Shown: positions 57,796 to 64,000 of the stretch, one piece after another
Position numbering within the stretch: position 1 is the stretch's first letter
How the letters are laid out: every line of letters starts with the position of its first letter
Notes under the pieces: model-generated
Told to the model about the DNA's origin: nothing
Seen by the model: only the letters and a program-made list of their open reading frames with translations
Database searches by the model: none
Assembly: GCF_040802235.1 (NCBI RefSeq)
Contig: NC_133169.1
Location: 42,353,034-42,417,033 of the forward strand
Direction of reading: 5' to 3'
Source: Manis javanica
Lineage: Eukaryota; Chordata; Mammalia; Pholidota; Manidae
DNA length: 64,000 nt
Made by a program: the position numbers and the translations under genes

Positions 57796-58269
57796 CTCCT
57801 CTTTCCACGGGGGTCTCTCTGGAGGGAGGGAAGGCAACAAATGGGTTAGAGAAAAAAGCAAGGAAGTATTTATTAGAAATTTGGAAAATCGTTGTTTGTG
57901 GTTGGTGATTAATAAGCTAGCCATATATTAATTAGAGATCCATTATTAGAACTGTTGTTAAATACACCTCCTGATTTCATGTTGTCTCTTGGAATGTTCA
58001 TCTTCAGCTCCTTACAACGAGGAAGCCCTCTGAGACCCTGAGGAGACGTTTAGCAATCCACCTTCTCAGGAAAACCACTGTGGTCCTTTGCCAACGTTTG
58101 CAATTTCACAATACAGTGATAGCTGCTGTTGTGTTTTTCATAGATTCTTGGCCATTTGCCTTATTTTGCTTTTTTTATTTCAGTGTGTACAATTTTGTGC
58201 ACGACCTCAATTTTAAATAACTGAAAAGCATAAGCTACATATTTTACAAGGTATGTAATTATTGAGGGA

Positions 58270-58540
58270 TATAGTTCATATTCAATATTAGATTGGTTTC
58301 AGATGTACAACAAACTTAGTGACTCAATAATTACACGTATTTTTACAGGCTTGCCACAGTACGTGTGGATCCTGTTACCATCCTGCAACATTAGAAGATT
58401 ATTTGTTGTAATCTCTCTTTTCTACTTCCTTTCCTGTAACTAAATCATTTTAAAATTTGAAGTCTGTACCTTTTTAACCCCATCACCTTTTTTACTCACC
58501 TCACCCTCCCACCCCCGATTTCACTTATTTGTACACAAAA
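58270..58540 (-). mobile_element. L1 3' UTR fragment, antisense (in block C)
   Basis: Counterpart of 29270-29560, with the 'gattggtttcagatgtacaa' start and the 'caccctcccacccccgat' end. Confidence 0.8.
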
Positions 58541-58799
58541 ACAAACAAAAAAGTGGAAAATAATTTTTGTAACTGCTATCAACTGGCAGACATATAATAA
58601 ATGACTAATTATTTTTTTGTGTATAAGATGTGTCTCTTAGACAACTTGTATCTGTTGATAAGAACAAATACAGAAATGCTTTAATAACAGAATCATAATC
58701 ATTTAACAATGAATTTGAATAGGTTATTTCCATAATTAATGTAATTTAAAAAATTTAAATAGCCTACATAATATAAACAAAACAAGAAAGCAAAACATA

Positions 58800-59110
58800 A
58801 ACAGACTCATCAACACAGGGAACAGACTGCTGGTTACCAGGGAGGGGAGCAAATGAAATAGGTGCACAGGATGAAGAGTTACAAACTGCAATTTATTAAG
58901 TAATCTTGTCACAGGGATGGAAGTACAGCATAGGCAATGCAGCTAAAAATACTGTGATATATTTTCCAGAAACATATAATGTGGTGAGCATTTGGTAATG
59001 TATACAATTGAATCACTTAGCTCATCTGAAATCAACATATATATCATTGATATTTCAGTAAAAATTCTTGAAGGAATAAAGGAAGAATAAAATGGTTGAT
59101 CGTGTCTAAA
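58800..59110 (+). mobile_element. L1 3' end, sense (in block C)
   Basis: Counterpart of 29830-30130. It contains 'aacacagggaacagactgct', 'acagggatggaagtacagca' and 'catctgaaatcaacat'. Confidence 0.82.
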
Positions 59111-59799
59111 TGTGAATGAAACTATAAACAAGTACATTCACATGATACTCAATTCCCACTCCCCTTAGAACAAATATTTCAGTATGTTTCTCTTTCAATA
59201 CCCAAGGAAGCATAAGATCACAAAAATTATGGATGATTGAATTTCTTGGCCAGAGTAACTCCTTTAAATTTTAGACTGCATTTCTGTGTATTTTAAAGTT
59301 CTCATAGTCATAATGTTGAGTTACTTATGAAAACAAACTAAATGAAGGACTAAAAATTAATGCTTCTAAGGATATTCCTGTCACATTGGAAACCATATAA
59401 TTTTTAGTATCATATGTATATGACAGAGGAATAGGAATAGATTAAAAAATAAATATCCTTTTCATTGGTTCTACCTCTATATTTTTTTGTCTATTGGACA
59501 TTGTTAATGGTATATTCCTCAGATAAAATGGGTAGTATAAAAAATACACATTCTATATAATGACATTTTTACAAAAGGAATGAAATTATTTTCTACCAGC
59601 TTCTTTAATGCAGTATTTCATTATAACCATCCTTTCTTTATTTTCTTCCTGTCTTACTTCTGTCCATCTGTCTGTCCTTTGAAAGCAGCAGAACTCATTA
59701 TGGTTGACAAACTTTTTATGAAATTGTACTATTTCTGATATATTTCATTAAACTGGAGAATTACTGAATATCTACCTGAGTGTTTCTGACACTAAACTT

Positions 59800-60065
59800 T
59801 AATTGACATTTAATTAATGTACAATGTTATGTCTCAGTGTACAACATAGTGTTTTGACACTTACATGCTTTGCTAAATACTCACCAAGATAAACGTAGAC
59901 ACTACCTGTATATAATATCATATAAATTTTCCACAATATTATTGACAATAATCTCTGTGCTGTTCTTTCATTCCTGTGGCTAATTTATTTTAAAATCGTC
60001 AGCCTGCCCCTCTTTGTCCCCTTCACCCACTTTGGCCGCCCTCCCATCCCTCTGCCCCATGCAGT
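59800..60065 (-). mobile_element. L1 3' UTR fragment, antisense (in block C)
   Basis: Counterpart of 30845-31120, ending in 'ccctcccatccctctgcccc'. Confidence 0.8.
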
Positions 60066-63000
60066 ATTTAAGGGAGGAAATCTGATGCTACTTGTGGGAT
60101 GATTTTACTCATTCCTCAGTTCACAGAGGTGTGTATCATGCTTGAGAGGCAAAGAAAATATGTTATCATGATGTGAAAGTCATGAAATTTAGGAGCAAAA
60201 TGCCTATACTAACCATAAAATGCTGGGATATCATTATTCAGTTAGCAGGTGTTTACTGAGTGAATTAAAATGACTGAAACAAAAAATCCACCTAGTCAGG
60301 TCACATGTGAGCTTACAAATTCTCAAATGTCAAGGTTCTACAAAGCTACAGTTTCAGTTCTCTACACCTTTGTATGTTCTTATGTTTATATGTTCATTTC
60401 ATTTTCTGAAAATATTTTAGTAAATTTGTGAAATTTTTAAAGGTACTTTTGACTACAAGAAAAGTAATATCATGAGACATTAAGTATTAAGTTCTACATG
60501 AAATGTTCATTTTCCTTTAAACCTACACTTACAAATTTGATCCCTGGTTTTACAATAATTATTAGAAATAAGTCAAAACATTCTCATAAATACATAAGCT
60601 AGATCTACATCAGGTCACATAATCAATACACATCCTTTTAAATATATATTTCCCTATATTTTGTACTTTTTAAAAATTTTAAATCAAACTTGTGTTCTTG
60701 GCATAAAGTGTGCACAGTTTGTTCATTTGGGAAGACAACTTGTATTCATATTAACAATACCTTTATTTCAAGTCAAACATGAAATATTAGGTATTTGTCA
60801 TCTCATTAGAAAGATAAGGTTGATGATATTCTTGATAATATATTGAATAAATTCTATAACCCTCCATATTTATCCAAGTGATGAATAGAACATACAATAG
60901 AGAATCAGAGAAATTCTTATGAAAAGCAATCACTCACCTTCTTTGTGAGATTAATTGGTGTAACTGTACACATCTGAGTATCTGAAAAATACATGTTAAA
61001 ATCAGTTGCTTTTTCTTTTTTTTTTTATAAACTCTCCAACATAATGAGAATCAGAGCATGGGATAAATTGGTAAGACTATGCTTCTCTTGACTTATTGAG
61101 AAAAAATGCTTCTGTATAATTTATATAACTTACTCCTTGCATAAGGTTGACCCAAATGGAACATATTGAAGGTTTTTTTCTTTCGCAAATAGTTACTTCA
61201 AGGATCTGCTACATAGAGAAAAAAAGCATTAGTTACTCAAGCAACAATAATCACTGATAAATCTTGGTACGTAAGATAATAAAAATTTTATAATTACTTT
61301 GGCAGTAGAAAATATAATTACATCTTAAATTTCTATAAAAATAGGAGAATGTTTTTATAAAAACTTTACTTTAAAAGAAATTCATAGTCTTGCTTTTTAA
61401 AAACTCATTGAATTGACTGCTAATCTAAATTAACCAAAAGGTCTTTCTTTTATTACTTATTTATTATAAATGTAATGCCTTTATTTCCTTGTAATACCCT
61501 TCCTTTCTCTCAGGTGTCATGGACCACTTTTCTAGGGTACATACATTCAGACCTGTGGGTTAGAAATATTATGACATATATATTCTGATACAGCAGAACT
61601 TTACATACAAAGATTTTGCATACATACCTGTGTGGGCATGCACAATATTTAGGATTTAAATGAAACAATTTCAGGCATTAAAAACACAAACTCTATAAAA
61701 TTCTAATTTCTCCTCTTAATCTTATCCATGTAATAGTCAATTTTAACTATATCTCAAAATGTATACATTTTATACCATATTAAAACTTTGTAAACAACCA
61801 CTTATTTATCTGAGCTTAAAAAGTCCAGAAAATGACACACATTTATAGCCTTTTCAGTTTCATAGTACTCATTCCCAATGAAAAAGATTGAAAAAGAGAA
61901 AGCCAAGAAAAGCATAAAATTAAAACTGAAATCTCATGTATATGGAGTGTGAATGTTATAATTTATTCTATAGGGGATGTTATAGCCCCTTTTCTCTTAG
62001 GGGGTATACACAATAATAAGAACTCTAGAGAGTATTCTTGTGTTCTTCATAAATATACATTACTATGAACCTAATAACAGGAAATGATTAATAAAAACAC
62101 TTATTTTATATTTAATCAAATGAATGTAAATCAAAGAAGCTAAATTAAAGAAGACTGAAAATTTAGTGACTGTCTAGGCTAACATTAAATAATGATCAAT
62201 AATTGAATTTCAAGACAAAAGTAAAGAGGAAAATTGTGTTACCCTTATTCTGTAATTGGTTAAATCATTCTTTCAAAATATGATTGTACTACACACTTGG
62301 AAAATTTTGTATTTTTCATGCTACAAGTAAACTTTAGCAAAATCTTCATGCATTGTTACATGTGTTTCTATTGCTGAGATCATCTAAATTAGAAATTTTG
62401 TTACAGCCCTTCAGGCTCAAATTGAGTGTAATTGCAGACTTATTTCCACCTATAATTGCTAACTTGTTCTGTATCAGAATAATGGATTAATGTAAAATTA
62501 ATTTGTATTCATGAATTTAATAAATAGGTATATGTAGATCAAGCAATATATGTGCATTTATTGAGTTGAGGTGAAGGGTATATAGATGTCCATTATAACA
62601 CTGTAATTTTCCTGTAATTGTGTAAACACTCAAGATAAAATATTGGGAAAAATTAAATATGAACATATAAAAGACACTGAAAAATGAATTTCACAGTGCA
62701 GCCACATACCAACATTCCTATTTAATCTCCCTATGACTGGGAAGCTCTTAGCTTTACTCTACATTTTCATTGGGAAACATTTTATTTCCATTTATCCCCA
62801 AAAATCAGCTATATGGACATCTATGTTAGCCATTTTTCATTTTTTACATTTCTTTACTGATATATTCATTTTGTAATTATGTCATTACATAGTTTATATT
62901 GTACTTTCTGAAATAGATTTTAATTTCAATTTTTTAATGCTAACTTTTAGGCCTTTGGGCAATAGAAGTGAATGCCCTGTTATAATCAGGAAATTCCTAC

Positions 63001-63164
63001 ATATCGCTTCCTACGTCCTTTCAAATATATTGTTCCTCTCCACTGCTAGAATTTGCTTGATTATTGTGTTACTTGGAAATCATAAGACTGATGAATCAAA
63101 GCACACCCTCAAAAGTGTTGCTTAAGCACATAGTCAACAGTGCAGTAACATCTCTCTACATTGA

Positions 63165-63290
63165 CAGACAGTAACTACACTAGTTGGGTGAGGACTTACT
63201 AATGTGCATAATAGTTAAATCATTATGTTGTATACCTGAAACCAATGTAACATTGTATATCAACCAAACTTCAATCAAAATATATAAAAA
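63165..63290 (+). mobile_element. L1 3' end, sense, and empty site for the block A LTR
   Basis: Reads 'acagtaactacactagttgg' through 'gttgtatacctgaaaccaat' without interruption. The matching place in block A is split by the LTR at 43188-43836. Confidence 0.8.
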
Positions 63291-64000
63291 ATGTTGCTGA
63301 AGCAAAAGTAGAGATATTCTTCTACCACACTAAAGTGGGTGAAATTCATTCACCAAACATGACCCTGCACCTGGGTTCCCATAGGTTTCTCCTCAGCATT
63401 CTAGTCACGTGGCTCTAATTCCCAAGAATGAAATGTGCTTGGCAGCTGCATCCGTCCATACCCCCATCCACTGCAGCCCCAGCTGTGCACACTCAGCCGC
63501 CTGCAGCCCTGGTCACCGCGTCGGGGTCCTGACCCCCAGAAAGAGGAAAGGGCGTGGGAGCTCCATTGAGTCCCTTGGAAATTGTTCAGTGAAAGCGGTT
63601 CTAAAATGTCAAAATACTCTGCATTTAAAAGGTTTCAGCTATCTGGGCACCCTCAAATGGCGGGGGATCCTGAGCATATTGATTTTATTTGAGACAGATC
63701 TTTAGAAAGCAACGAGCAGTGTCAAGTAGTGCATATATTCTGAGTTCTTATAATTTAATTATATTTATCATAATTACCTCTAAATTGATTATACTGCTAC
63801 CCCGGTTGAATTATTAGTGAGACCATCAGCCTTGTGTAACATTTTAAAACCACCTTTTGTCTGATTTTTCATTTGTTATTTTGTTACATTATGAGTTGCC
63901 ACTAATACTTACTCTCTATTTAACAGTGGGTGTGAGGTTGGGGAGATAGTCAGATAAGGAAGCAGCAGGGAGTAACCCCTGCCCAGTCAAAGGACAGCCT

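Larger units (their letters stand above)
56130..63940. repeat. Duplicated OR block, copy C
   Basis: Direct repeat of copy A. It begins with a decayed TG tract and matches 27200 onward, then the OR pseudogene, the shared L1 pieces, and non-coding DNA to about 63940, where similarity to copy A (about 44560) fades. It lacks the L1 and both LTRs found in A. It shows the ancestral layout best. No additional gene was seen in 57925-63940. Confidence 0.9.

Noticed and set aside
1-64000. tRNA, rRNA and other small RNA genes
   Set aside because: No A-box/B-box pair with cloverleaf potential or other RNA gene signature was recognised by reading. A covariance-model scan would be needed to exclude them fully.

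Overview
The window looks like ordinary euchromatic mammalian DNA: AT-rich, dense in LINE-1 (L1) and endogenous retrovirus (ERV) remnants, with olfactory receptor (OR) pseudogenes and a processed pseudogene. No intact cellular protein-coding gene was found. The L1 3' UTR sequences and the L1 5' UTR style point to a laurasiatherian mammal. The young L1 family resembles sequences I associate with pangolins, but that is recognition from memory and is unverified.

Layout. 1-3124: the 5' part of a class II (ERV-K/betaretrovirus-like) provirus on the minus strand, with LTR, lysine-type primer binding site and a gag broken by stops and by a second LTR. 3.1-12.5 kb: AT-rich DNA with several LTRs, including a solo LTR at 8240-8549 with a perfect 5-bp target duplication. 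12.5-15.8 kb: an old minus-strand L1. 16.9-22.6 kb: a processed pseudogene of NECTIN3 that has kept its GC-rich 5' end. 22.6-27.1 kb: nothing recognised.

27.1-64 kb is dominated by a direct repeat of one ancestral block, present as copies A (about 27.14-44.6 kb), B (about 46.53-50.46 kb, truncated on both sides) and C (about 56.13-63.94 kb). A and C each carry a class II OR pseudogene on the minus strand, broken differently in each copy. B lacks the OR portion. Copy A was later enlarged by a roughly 9-kb full-length L1 (31395-40370) and by an LTR (43188-43836) that itself contains another solo LTR (43446-43791). Copies B and C give the empty sites for the L1, and C gives the empty site for the LTRs.

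The most unusual object is that L1. It has a 16-bp target duplication, a YY1-like 5' end, about eight 140-bp 5' UTR monomers, and recognisable ORF1 and ORF2. Beyond its own poly(A) it carries three further segments, each ended by another poly(A) tract. The largest segment includes an ERV env transmembrane-subunit remnant, and the last is a MaLR-type LTR end whose AATAAA lies just before the final tail. This reads as serial 3' transduction, producing an L1 with a tail analogous to SINE-R.
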